From the NCBI GenBank assembly GCA_027364495.1, contig DAHXPE010000338.1, forward strand, positions 1 through 5,053: 5,053 bases of DNA, read 5' to 3'. The position numbers and the translations under genes are program-made. Below, piece by piece: positions 1-5,053 of this stretch; the first letter of the stretch is position 1; every line of letters begins with the position of its first letter. Origin of the DNA: Candidatus Heimdallarchaeota archaeon. Its GTDB lineage: Archaea; Asgardarchaeota; Heimdallarchaeia; Hodarchaeales; LC-3. The notes beneath the pieces are model-generated. The model searched no databases. It saw nothing but the letters and a program-made list of their open reading frames with translations, and had not been told where the DNA came from.

Positions 1-1
1 G

Positions 2-82
2 GAGTTTAATGTAAGATTAAAGTCAATATTGCCAGAGTCCAAAACTCAAGCATTAAGCGAACAAAGCCATATTCTAGTATAG
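2..82 (+). CDS. Possible 3' end of an upstream gene, product unknown
   Basis: One forward frame is open from the window edge for 26 codons and ends with TAG at 80-82; the last residues read SEQSHILV. The other two forward frames close within the first 15 bases. Composition (mixed polar residues, not low complexity) is compatible with a protein C-terminus, but the stretch is too short to recognise a family. A T-rich tract follows shortly after the stop, as would suit a gene end. A chance open frame is quite possible; the minus strand also has a short open stretch here. Confidence 0.25.
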   Translation, partial: EFNVRLKSILPESKTQALSEQSHILV

Positions 83-97
83 AAACAAATATAAATA
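81..97 (+). promoter_or_regulatory. Candidate archaeal BRE/TATA promoter for the gelsolin gene
   Basis: AGAAACAAATATAAATA combines a purine/A-rich BRE-like stretch with an 8-10 bp TATA-like core (AATATAAATA, 88-97). Archaeal transcription normally starts about 25 bases after the TATA centre, here around 115-122, which would leave a leader of roughly 100 nt before the ATG at 219. The leader is long for an archaeon, so a closer promoter in the AT-rich 124-180 stretch cannot be excluded. The match is by eye only. Confidence 0.4.
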
Positions 98-100
98 TTC

Positions 101-118
101 TTTCCCTCCTTTTTTTCC
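101..118 (+). terminator. Pyrimidine/T7 tract, possible terminator of the upstream gene
   Basis: A run with no purines contains seven consecutive T (110-116). It lies about 20-35 bases after the stop of the possible upstream reading frame, a typical place for an archaeal T-tract terminator, which needs no hairpin. It also coincides with the expected start site of the candidate promoter at 81-97, so it may instead be part of an initiator region. Weak evidence. Confidence 0.2.
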
Positions 119-179
119 GATTTGCATAATTTATTTTTCAATTTCAAAATCAAGATGCAAATCAAACTCACAAGTTAAT

Positions 180-199
180 TTTTTGTTTATTAACAAAAA
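180..199 (+). repeat. Short inverted repeat in the leader of the gelsolin gene
   Basis: Perfect 8-bp arms TTTTTGTT (180-187) and AACAAAAA (192-199) enclose a 4-nt loop TATT and are followed by TTTT. The hairpin ends 19 bases before the ATG at 219. It could affect ribosome access or be a T-tract stop element, but the arms are almost pure A/T and may be a chance product of base composition. Confidence 0.3.
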
Positions 200-218
200 T
201 TTTCAAAAGTGGTAAAAT

Positions 219-1007
219 ATGGTAAAAGTACTGCATGTCCAAGGTAAAGATCTCAAAGAAATTCATCCACCTTATAAGTTCTTAAATGGTGATGTCTATA
301 TTATAGACGATTCCAAAAAACAAGATGGGAAATTTAAAGATTCGATTGATAAGCCAAAAGTTTATATTTGGCTAGGAAGTAAAGCATATGCTGATGATAG
401 AGGGGTTGGTGCTTGGACTGCCGAGCAATTGGATTTAGCTCATAAAGAAATTGATGTTGATGCTGAAGCAGAAGGTCAAGAATCGCCTGAATTTAAAAAA
501 TTAATTCAATTCCAAGTTGTTGAAGGGGATACACCAGGATTTTTGAAACATGTAGAAATTAACTATCAAGATATAGATTATGCAATGTACCGAGTCTGGG
601 ATGCAGATTTAACTGATAGTTCTTCGACAGATGACATTCAAATTAAAGAAGTTCCGATTTCTAAGGCTTCTTTAAACTCTGATGATGCATTTGTTATTGA
701 TGGTTGGGATACACTATATGTTTGGATAGGAAAAAATTCTCAAGTAGGAGAAAAAATGGCTGCTGATCGACTCGCAAGAAAATTAGACGTAGATAGGAAA
801 AGAAAACCTATACTATATACTATTAATGAAGGAGATGAACCTAAAGGATTTTATGAATTTATTGTCGAATTAGAAAAAAAAGACCCTAAGAAAATGGGCT
901 CGGGAAGTAAACAAACCGATCCAGGAATGAGTAATACCCAAAATAAAAAATCCCAACCTCCTAAATCAGAGACAAAAGGACTTTTCAGTCGTTTATTTGG
1001 TAAATAA
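219..1007 (+). CDS. Two-repeat gelsolin-domain protein (Asgard 2DGel-like actin regulator)
   Basis: A 262-residue cytosolic protein with no signal peptide or membrane segment. Two gelsolin repeats are visible. Repeat 1 (about 1-115) has FLNGDVYIID (21-30) and YIWLGSKAYADDRGVGAW (49-66) followed by QLD (70-72). Repeat 2 (about 120-218) has LNSDDAFVID (152-161) and LYVWIGKNS (166-174). These match the core strand and long helix of gelsolin/severin repeats. Residues equivalent to calcium ligands of human gelsolin domain 1 appear kept (Gly24, Asp25, Asp60, Asp72), by my unaided alignment. Asgard two-domain gelsolins are known to bind actin and act in a calcium-dependent way; the same role in severing, capping or sequestering Asgard actin is inferred. 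Residues 222-252 are a polar Lys/Ser/Gln/Pro linker, and the end KGLFSRLFGK is amphipathic. The ATG at 219 is preceded by a weak AGTGGT (208-213). The gene stands alone and converges on the 1087-1869 gene. Confidence 0.9.
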   Translation: MVKVLHVQGKDLKEIHPPYKFLNGDVYIIDDSKKQDGKFKDSIDKPKVYIWLGSKAYADDRGVGAWTAEQLDLAHKEIDVDAEAEGQESPEFKKLIQFQVVEGDTPGFLKHVEINYQDIDYAMYRVWDADLTDSSSTDDIQIKEVPISKASLNSDDAFVIDGWDTLYVWIGKNSQVGEKMAADRLARKLDVDRKRKPILYTINEGDEPKGFYEFIVELEKKDPKKMGSGSKQTDPGMSNTQNKKSQPPKSETKGLFSRLFGK

Positions 1008-1015
1008 TTACCAAA
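996..1015 (+). terminator. Stem-loop over the gelsolin stop codon, possible terminator
   Basis: Perfect 8-bp arms TTTGGTAA (996-1003) and TTACCAAA (1008-1015) with loop ATAA contain the TAA stop at 1005-1007. ATTCTTTT follows at 1016-1023, so on the plus strand it resembles an intrinsic terminator. Archaea rely mainly on T-tracts, so the hairpin may be an RNA 3'-end element instead or a coincidence. Confidence 0.35.
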
Positions 1016-1061
1016 ATTCTTTTAAATAATAAATTGTAATTCAAATCTTCTATTCAATAAA

Positions 1062-1077
1062 CCTTTTTACCTTTTTC
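1062..1077 (+). terminator. Paired T5 tracts in the convergent gap
   Basis: CCTTTTTACCTTTTTC carries two T5 runs (1064-1068 and 1072-1076), 57-70 bases past the gelsolin stop and just before the end of the convergent regulator gene. T-rich stretches of this kind terminate archaeal RNA polymerase. No comparable T-run is seen on the minus strand after the regulator stop. Confidence 0.4.
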
Positions 1078-1086
1078 ACAATCCAT

Positions 1087-1869
1087 TCAGGATTCTGGTG
1101 GTAGTTCAAGGAAGGAATCAACTTCAGTAATTACATCCCTGTCACCTTTAACATTGATTAAAACCATTTTTTTAACCACTTTACTTCCAGCTTTTTCAAC
1201 CAGCTCTTCGAGATGTTTTAATGTAGATCCTGATCTTTTAATGTCATCAACCAACAATACATTACTGTTAGGGGGCAACTCTTTGAGTGATAAGTAGTAA
1301 TTGACAACATTTCTATATCGTTGAACTTCAACTTGAACGAAATTGACGTCCTCAGATCTTTTATTCTTTCGAACGTAGATACATTTTCGTTTTAGTTGTT
1401 GAGCTAAAATAACTCCAAGAGGAATCCCATCTGCCTCTGGTGTAATAATTGCATCTATATTTGAAAAATCATCTGATTCAAGAATTTTTTTAATGACAAT
1501 AAAACTGAGTAGAATAACATCTGTCAAAATAACTCGCGTATTGATCGAAGACCAATTATCTTTTGAAAATTCTTTTATTCTATTCATTAAAATTTTTTTA
1601 GTTTCTAATTCTAAATTCATAAACATAAAAAACATGATTCCTCGATCTTTTGAAATGCTGATTTTACCTGATAAATACCTAGAAAGAGTTGGTTGTGTTA
1701 TTTCAAAGGATGTTTTTTTATTCTGCTTAGAGTCTAATGTATTAATAAAATTAATCATTTGTTTATTTAGCCAATTATTGAATTCCTGTAGTGTATTGTG
1801 TTCTTGGTATAACAGAAAAAGGCCTAATTTGACGTATTCCTCCATTTGGCTAGTCCATTGAATATCCAT
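1087..1869 (-). CDS. HTH-phosphoribosyltransferase transcriptional regulator, probable purine regulator
   Basis: A 260-residue protein of two parts. The N-terminal about 110 residues are helical and include ITQPTLSRYLSGKISISKDRG (57-77), the pattern of helix-turn-helix domains found in front of archaeal PRTase-like regulators. The C-terminal part (about 115-255) is a type I PRTase fold: TPEADGIPLG (143-152), the flexible-loop region IYVRKNK (164-170), and the PRPP loop VLLVDDIKRSGSTL (204-217) with both acidic residues present. Families with this build (haloarchaeal GfcR, and by analogy Bacillus PurR) use the PRTase fold to sense a ligand such as PRPP. It is divergent from the purC-purS/purQ/purL operon across a 227-base gap with palindromes, so control of that operon and of itself is inferred. 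I chose ATG at 1869; TTG at 1878 would add three residues. An enzymatic salvage role (nucleobase + PRPP) cannot be excluded, as the loop looks intact. Confidence 0.8.
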   Translation of the reverse strand: MDIQWTSQMEEYVKLGLFLLYQEHNTLQEFNNWLNKQMINFINTLDSKQNKKTSFEITQPTLSRYLSGKISISKDRGIMFFMFMNLELETKKILMNRIKEFSKDNWSSINTRVILTDVILLSFIVIKKILESDDFSNIDAIITPEADGIPLGVILAQQLKRKCIYVRKNKRSEDVNFVQVEVQRYRNVVNYYLSLKELPPNSNVLLVDDIKRSGSTLKHLEELVEKAGSKVVKKMVLINVKGDRDVITEVDSFLELPPES

Positions 1870-1893
1870 TGATTTCAAAGCAAAAATTTCCTA

Positions 1894-1903
1894 TTTACGT
1901 AAA
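1894..1903. promoter_or_regulatory. 10-bp perfect palindrome, candidate autoregulatory operator
   Basis: TTTACGTAAA is a perfect palindrome 25-34 bases upstream of the regulator ATG (minus strand). It shares TTACG/CGTAA with the inverted repeat at 2003-2037 on the purine-operon side. If the minus-strand promoter is near 1939-1946, the palindrome lies just past the start site, where a bound protein could block transcription. Function is inferred. Confidence 0.4.
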
Positions 1904-1938
1904 CAACAAATTTAAACTTTAAAAGGGTTTTCATAAAG

Positions 1939-1946
1939 TTATATTT
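1939..1946 (-). promoter_or_regulatory. Candidate TATA box of the regulator gene
   Basis: Read on the minus strand, AAATATAA follows CACTC and resembles an archaeal TATA box. The expected start about 25 bases on would fall near 1912-1918, giving a leader of roughly 45 nt before the ATG at 1869. The whole region is AT-rich, and TTTAAA-type alternatives at 1911-1924 exist. Confidence 0.3.
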
Positions 1947-2002
1947 GAGTGTGAATAAATTTAAAGGAAAAAATTAAAACTAAAATAATGCATTTAGTTA
2001 GT

Positions 2003-2037
2003 ATTACGAACAATTAATAAAGCGAAAATTTCGTAAT
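2003..2037. promoter_or_regulatory. Inverted repeat ATTACGAA/TTCGTAAT, candidate purine operator
   Basis: ATTACGAA (2003-2010) and TTCGTAAT (2030-2037) are perfect 8-bp inverted copies separated by 19 bases; the centres are 27 bases apart. The left copy reads ATTACGAACAAT, close to the Bacillus PurR box AWWWCCGAACWWT but one C shorter; Bacillus boxes also occur as inverted pairs. The pair brackets the TATA-like element at 2012-2021, so a bound repressor would be expected to compete with TBP/TFB. A further imperfect dyad GTAA-AC-TTAC lies at 2041-2050. The sequence symmetry is directly visible; operator function is inferred. Confidence 0.5.
2012..2021 (+). promoter_or_regulatory. Candidate TATA box of the purine operon
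   Basis: AATTAATAAA, preceded by the A-rich ACGAAC, fits a BRE/TATA arrangement. A start near 2041-2046 would leave a leader of about 50-55 nt before the ATG at 2097. TTTAAAG at 1960-1966 is a weaker alternative. The position inside the inverted repeat supports it, but the region is AT-rich throughout. Confidence 0.35.
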
Positions 2038-2096
2038 TAAGTAAACTTACAATTTTTGAATAATTAGAAAATAATGATTTTTGTCGGTAGTTGGCT

Positions 2097-3074
2097 ATGA
2101 AACAAATATACGAAGGAAAAGCAAAGATTGTTTTTCAAGGTGATAACGAAAATGAAGTTATTATGCAGTTCAAGAATTCACTAACTGCGTTTGATGGTGT
2201 GAAGAAAGCTGAACTTGAAGGCAAAGGTGAATTAAATTGGAAAATATCAGCACTTCTTTTGTCTTTTGTAGAAAAAAACGGTATTCCAACGCACTTGATA
2301 AAACAATTGGATGATCGAATGCATCTGTGTCAAAAAGTGAGAATTTTTCCAATTGAAGTAGTTTGCCGAAATCGCGCAGCTGGAAGTTTTTGTCGAAGAT
2401 ACGGTGTTGAAGAAGGTTTGGACTTTCCTAGGCCAATTGTTGAATATTTTTATAAAAATGATGAACTCCATGATCCTTTGTTTACTAAGGAAGATGTTTT
2501 AGCTATGAAATTAGCTGTTGACGAGGATATGGAATTATTAAAATATTATTGTTTATTAGTTAATCATTACTTGAGAGAACTTTTTTCTCTTGGTAACTTA
2601 GAACTAATAGATTTTAAATTAGAATTTGGTAGAAATTCAGAAGGTAGAATAGTCTTAGCTGATGAAATTACACCTGATACAATGCGTTTATGGAAAAAAG
2701 GTGTAACTGATTTGGCTGAAAAAGTTTTAGATAAAGATCGTTTCAGACGTGATTTAGGACCTGTTGAATATGGCTATAATCAAATATTGTCTTTTCTTAA
2801 CAGTGTAGATTTAGAAAACGTTAAAATAAAACAACCAAAAGTTAGAATAGAAGTTAAAATAAATCTGAAACCAGCAATATCAGATGCAGCAGGAGATTCA
2901 ACTTTGTTAGCATTAAAAAGGTCAGGTACAAATTTCCTCAGCGTGAGAATAGGAAAGGTAATCAATTTAGAGCATGAAGGCTTTGTCACACCAGGAGAAA
3001 TTACTGAAATAACTCAAAAGTTGTTGATAAATCCTTTAATTGAAAATTATAAGATCAAATATTTTGTTGAATGA
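2097..3074 (+). CDS. purCS: Fusion of SAICAR synthase (PurC) and FGAM synthase subunit PurS
   Basis: 325 residues. Residues 1-236 are a complete PurC, which joins CAIR and aspartate with ATP to give SAICAR: YEGKAK (5-10), signature IFPIEVVCRNRAAGS (83-97), signature LIDFKLEFG (170-178), ADEITPDTMRLW (188-199) and DKDRFRRDLG (213-222, preceded by L). Residues 246-325 are a full-length PurS: VRIEVKINLKPAISDAAG (249-266), VRIGK (283-287) and KLLINPLIENYKI (308-320). PurS normally is a separate protein of about 80 residues that bridges PurQ and PurL in FGAM synthase. No stop or frameshift lies between the domains, and no separate purS is seen nearby, so the fusion is probably the cell's PurS. ATG at 2097 matches the usual PurC start; TTG at 2091 would add two residues. 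A weak CGGTAG (2085-2090) precedes it. The stop overlaps the purQ start (ATGA). Confidence 0.93.
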   Translation: MKQIYEGKAKIVFQGDNENEVIMQFKNSLTAFDGVKKAELEGKGELNWKISALLLSFVEKNGIPTHLIKQLDDRMHLCQKVRIFPIEVVCRNRAAGSFCRRYGVEEGLDFPRPIVEYFYKNDELHDPLFTKEDVLAMKLAVDEDMELLKYYCLLVNHYLRELFSLGNLELIDFKLEFGRNSEGRIVLADEITPDTMRLWKKGVTDLAEKVLDKDRFRRDLGPVEYGYNQILSFLNSVDLENVKIKQPKVRIEVKINLKPAISDAAGDSTLLALKRSGTNFLSVRIGKVINLEHEGFVTPGEITEITQKLLINPLIENYKIKYFVE

Positions 3075-3757
3075 TCGTTATGAAAATAGGAATTGTGAGA
3101 TTTCCAGGAACCAATAACGAAAAAGAATCGTATTTATCACTGAGTCAAATAAAAGATATAGAGCCAATCCTTATTTCAAGTACAGACCCAGAACAACTAT
3201 CTTATTGTGATGGTGTACTTTTAGCAGGTGGTTTTTCATATGGTGATTATTTACGAACTGGCGCAATTGCAGCAAATTCTGATTTAATACTTAAAATTGT
3301 CAAAGAAATAAATGATGAAAATAAACCAATAATTGGAATTTGTAATGGATTTCAAATTCTTACTGAAGCAAAATTACTAGATGGAGTTCTTTTAAGAAAT
3401 CAAAAAACGCGTTTTATATCAAAATGGGTTAATATTAAAGTTACTTCAAAAAATTCTTTCTTTTCCAGAAATCTTGAGAAACAAATCTTGAGAATGCCAA
3501 TTGCCCATAATGAAGGACGATATTTCCATCCGGATGTTGCTCAATTATTTGCAGAAGATCGCGTTATTTTTCAATATGTTGACTCTAATGGAATAATTTC
3601 AAATGAATCAAATCCAAATGGCTCACTTGAGAATATAGCTGGAATAACCAATGAAGCTGGAAATGTTCTGGGTTTAATGCCTCATCCGGATCGAGCTTCA
3701 TTTATACATTTAGGATCGGTTGATGGTTTAGAAATTTTAAAACATTTTATAATGTAG
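3071..3757 (+). CDS. purQ: FGAM synthase glutaminase subunit PurQ
   Basis: 228 residues, the usual size. A class I glutamine amidotransferase that releases ammonia from glutamine and passes it to PurL. Visible motifs: VRFPGTNNE (9-17), GGFSYGDYLR (53-62), nucleophile loop GICNGFQIL (89-97) with Cys91, PIAHNEGRY (143-151), NPNGSLENIAGI (181-192) and LMPHPDRA (202-209) with catalytic His205. The third triad residue, normally Glu in PHPER, is Asp207 here; the substitution is conservative but unusual to my knowledge. The ATG at 3071 overlaps the purC-purS stop as ATGA, suggesting translational coupling. The ATG at 3080 is equally credible because it gives the family's typical MKIGIVRFPG start. 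purL follows after a 13-base gap. Confidence 0.95.
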   Translation: MIVMKIGIVRFPGTNNEKESYLSLSQIKDIEPILISSTDPEQLSYCDGVLLAGGFSYGDYLRTGAIAANSDLILKIVKEINDENKPIIGICNGFQILTEAKLLDGVLLRNQKTRFISKWVNIKVTSKNSFFSRNLEKQILRMPIAHNEGRYFHPDVAQLFAEDRVIFQYVDSNGIISNESNPNGSLENIAGITNEAGNVLGLMPHPDRASFIHLGSVDGLEILKHFIM

Positions 3758-3770
3758 GTTGAATATTAAT

Positions 3771-5045
3771 ATGGCAATTACATCTGTTTCTGATGAACCA
3801 GGATTCTGGAAAAACGTTCCTCTCAAGGAACAAGAAAAAGAACATCTTATAGAGCACCTAGGACGATATCCAACTTTAGAAGAAGCCATGTGTTTTTCTT
3901 CAATGTGGTCAGAGCACATTTCCTATAAATCTTCAAGAAGATGGTTTAAATATTTTAACACAAGTAATAATAATGTTTTTCTAGGTATTGGTGAAGGTGC
4001 TGGTCTTATGGACATAGGAGATGAGTATATTATTGGTTATAAGGTCGAATCCCATAATCATCCATCGGCAATTAGTCCATTTGAGGGAGCAGCAACTGGC
4101 GTTGGTGGAATAATCCGTGATATTATTTCACATGGTTTACATCCAATTGGTTTACTCGATTCGATTCGATTTGGCAAATTGGAAACTAATAAAGTTAAAA
4201 ATCTCTTTGATGGAGTTATTCGAGGTATTGCCAGTTATGGAAATTGTGTTGGTATACCTAATATCGGAGGCGAAGTAGAATTTGCTTCTGAGTATACTGA
4301 AAATCCTCTTGTTAATGTCATGTGTATAGGCATGGCTAAAAAAGATCAAATTTTAAGAAGTTTAGCTTCTAAAAGTGGATTACTAATGGTTTTGTTTGGA
4401 GCAACAACCGGAAAAGACGGTATTGGTGGGGTGACTTTTGCTTCTGAAGATTTAGATGAAAAATCTGATGAATCAAGATCAGCAGTTCAAATTGGGGATC
4501 CATTAAAAGAAAAAATATTAATCGATGTTATTGCTGAACTTAATAATAAAAAATTATTAAAAGGATTGCAAGATTTTGGTGGTGGCGGTTTAGTTTGTGC
4601 TACTTCAGAGATTGTAGCCAAAAAAGGATTTGGTGCAAAAATTTACTTAGATAAAGTGCCTCTTCGAGATACAACTATGGTTCCATGGGAAATAATTGTT
4701 AGTGAGTCTCAAGAACGAATGCTGGGATTAATTGAGCCAAAAGATTTAGACGAAGTTTGCAAAATATTAGAAAAATATGAGTTGGTATACGGCCAAATTG
4801 GTGAGGTAACATCAGAACCAAATTATGAAATATTTTGGAAAGGAGAACAATTAGGTAATGTCCCTATTAAATTGCTTGTTGATAATGTTTTACAACCAGA
4901 ACGAACCACTGAAATTCCTAATTATATAAAAAATAGAAAAAATCAGATACCTAACAATTTTAAATCCTTAGAAGAAGAAATTAACTTATTTGTACAGGAA
5001 CCTAACAATTTACTGCCAATAATAACTTTCCTAGCTAATGTATAG
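3771..5045 (+). CDS. purL: FGAM synthase PurL, N-terminal half only (split gene or frameshift)
   Basis: 424 residues, against about 600-740 for small PurL. PurL binds FGAR and ATP and uses ammonia from PurQ to make FGAM. Motifs of the first half are present: MWSEHISYKSS (45-55, usually EHCSYKS), KVESHNHPSAISPFEGAATG (91-110), RDIISHGLHPIGLLDSIRFG (116-135), GIPNIGGEVEF (161-171), GATTGKDGIGGVTFAS (210-225), LQDFGGGGL (266-274), KVPLRDTTMVPWEI (295-308) and SESQERML (311-318). The frame closes with TAG at 5043-5045, just where the linker to the second PurM-like half is expected, so the second half is absent from this frame. The ATG at 3771 has AGGTTGA eight bases upstream; TTG at 3759 would add four residues. 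A different frame opens at 5038 and runs off the window. Family identity is certain; whether the gene is truly split is not. Confidence 0.9.
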   Translation: MAITSVSDEPGFWKNVPLKEQEKEHLIEHLGRYPTLEEAMCFSSMWSEHISYKSSRRWFKYFNTSNNNVFLGIGEGAGLMDIGDEYIIGYKVESHNHPSAISPFEGAATGVGGIIRDIISHGLHPIGLLDSIRFGKLETNKVKNLFDGVIRGIASYGNCVGIPNIGGEVEFASEYTENPLVNVMCIGMAKKDQILRSLASKSGLLMVLFGATTGKDGIGGVTFASEDLDEKSDESRSAVQIGDPLKEKILIDVIAELNNKKLLKGLQDFGGGGLVCATSEIVAKKGFGAKIYLDKVPLRDTTMVPWEIIVSESQERMLGLIEPKDLDEVCKILEKYELVYGQIGEVTSEPNYEIFWKGEQLGNVPIKLLVDNVLQPERTTEIPNYIKNRKNQIPNNFKSLEEEINLFVQEPNNLLPIITFLANV

Positions 5046-5053
5046 CCATTTGA
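5038..5053 (+). CDS. Start of a possible second purL half (partial, runs off the window)
   Basis: ATG at 5038 overlaps the purL stop within ATGTATAG and reads MYSHL before the window ends. The frame is +1 relative to purL. In intact small PurL proteins the next segment commonly resembles LLSHxNIASK followed by a YRQYD-like motif, so YSHL could be the continuation. Either a separate protein for the second PurL half starts here, with coupled translation, or a sequencing/assembly indel near 5040 broke one gene. Five codons cannot decide. Confidence 0.35.

Noticed and set aside
180..199. Riboswitch in the gelsolin leader
   Set aside because: Only one short A/T hairpin is visible, with no conserved-looking structured core; it is recorded only as an inverted repeat.
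1493..1861. Plus-strand open frame of 122 codons antisense to the regulator gene
   Set aside because: It lies wholly inside a well-supported minus-strand gene, shows no recognisable motif, and is easily explained by AT-rich codon use on the opposite strand.
219..2096. A functional link between the gelsolin gene and purine synthesis
   Set aside because: The genes are convergent with termination signals between them; nothing in the sequence ties actin control to the purine operon beyond proximity.
2170..2989. Several short minus-strand open frames inside purC-purS
   Set aside because: They overlap a gene with full family motifs, have shadow-like composition and have no context of their own.
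3737..4349. Minus-strand open frames under purQ/purL
   Set aside because: Both fall opposite conserved PurL motifs and have no recognisable product.
5043..5045. TAG at the end of purL as a read-through or pyrrolysine codon
   Set aside because: The in-frame continuation (CCA TTT GA) does not resemble the PurL linker, whereas the +1 frame gives YSHL, which does. No pyrrolysine machinery is visible in the window.
1..5053. CRISPR arrays, tRNA or rRNA genes, insertion sequences
   Set aside because: No regularly spaced direct repeats, cloverleaf-like segments, rRNA stretches, transposase genes or terminal inverted repeats were seen.

Overview
The window is AT-rich, compact DNA that I attribute to an Asgard archaeon. 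The strongest evidence is a two-repeat gelsolin-type actin regulator (219-1007), a family found in prokaryotes mainly in Asgard archaea. The small multi-subunit FGAM synthase (PurS/PurQ/PurL) and a helix-turn-helix/phosphoribosyltransferase (PRTase) regulator also fit an archaeon. I cannot assign a phylum within Asgard.

Layout. 1-218: possible 3' tail of an upstream gene (2-82), a good TATA-like element (81-97), a T-rich tract, and a small hairpin ahead of the gelsolin gene. 219-1007 (+): two-domain gelsolin protein with a disordered basic tail ending in a short amphipathic segment. 1008-1086: convergent gap with a stem-loop and T-tracts. 1087-1869 (-): PRTase-family regulator with an N-terminal DNA-binding domain. 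1870-2096: divergent control region holding a perfect 10-bp palindrome near the regulator gene and a perfect 8-bp inverted repeat (ATTACGAA/TTCGTAAT) that brackets a TATA-like element of the purine operon. 2097-5053 (+): purine operon of a purC-purS fusion, purQ, and the N-terminal half of purL. The purL frame closes at 5045, and another frame opens by an overlapping ATG at 5038 just before the window ends.

How the genes fit together. PurS, PurQ and PurL form FGAM synthase (FGAR + ATP + glutamine to FGAM); PurC makes SAICAR later in the same pathway. Here PurS is the C-terminal domain of PurC, so two steps of the pathway are physically tied. The divergent PRTase protein keeps a PRPP-binding loop and is well placed to sense PRPP and control the operon through the palindromic sites; that role is inferred. 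The gelsolin gene is convergent to the regulator and probably unrelated in function.

Most notable points: the PurC-PurS fusion, the exact mid-point interruption of PurL (real split gene or assembly frameshift), the palindromic operator candidates resembling the Bacillus PurR box, an Asp in place of the usual Glu in the PurQ triad, and the gelsolin with apparently preserved calcium-site residues. None proves a wholly new system.
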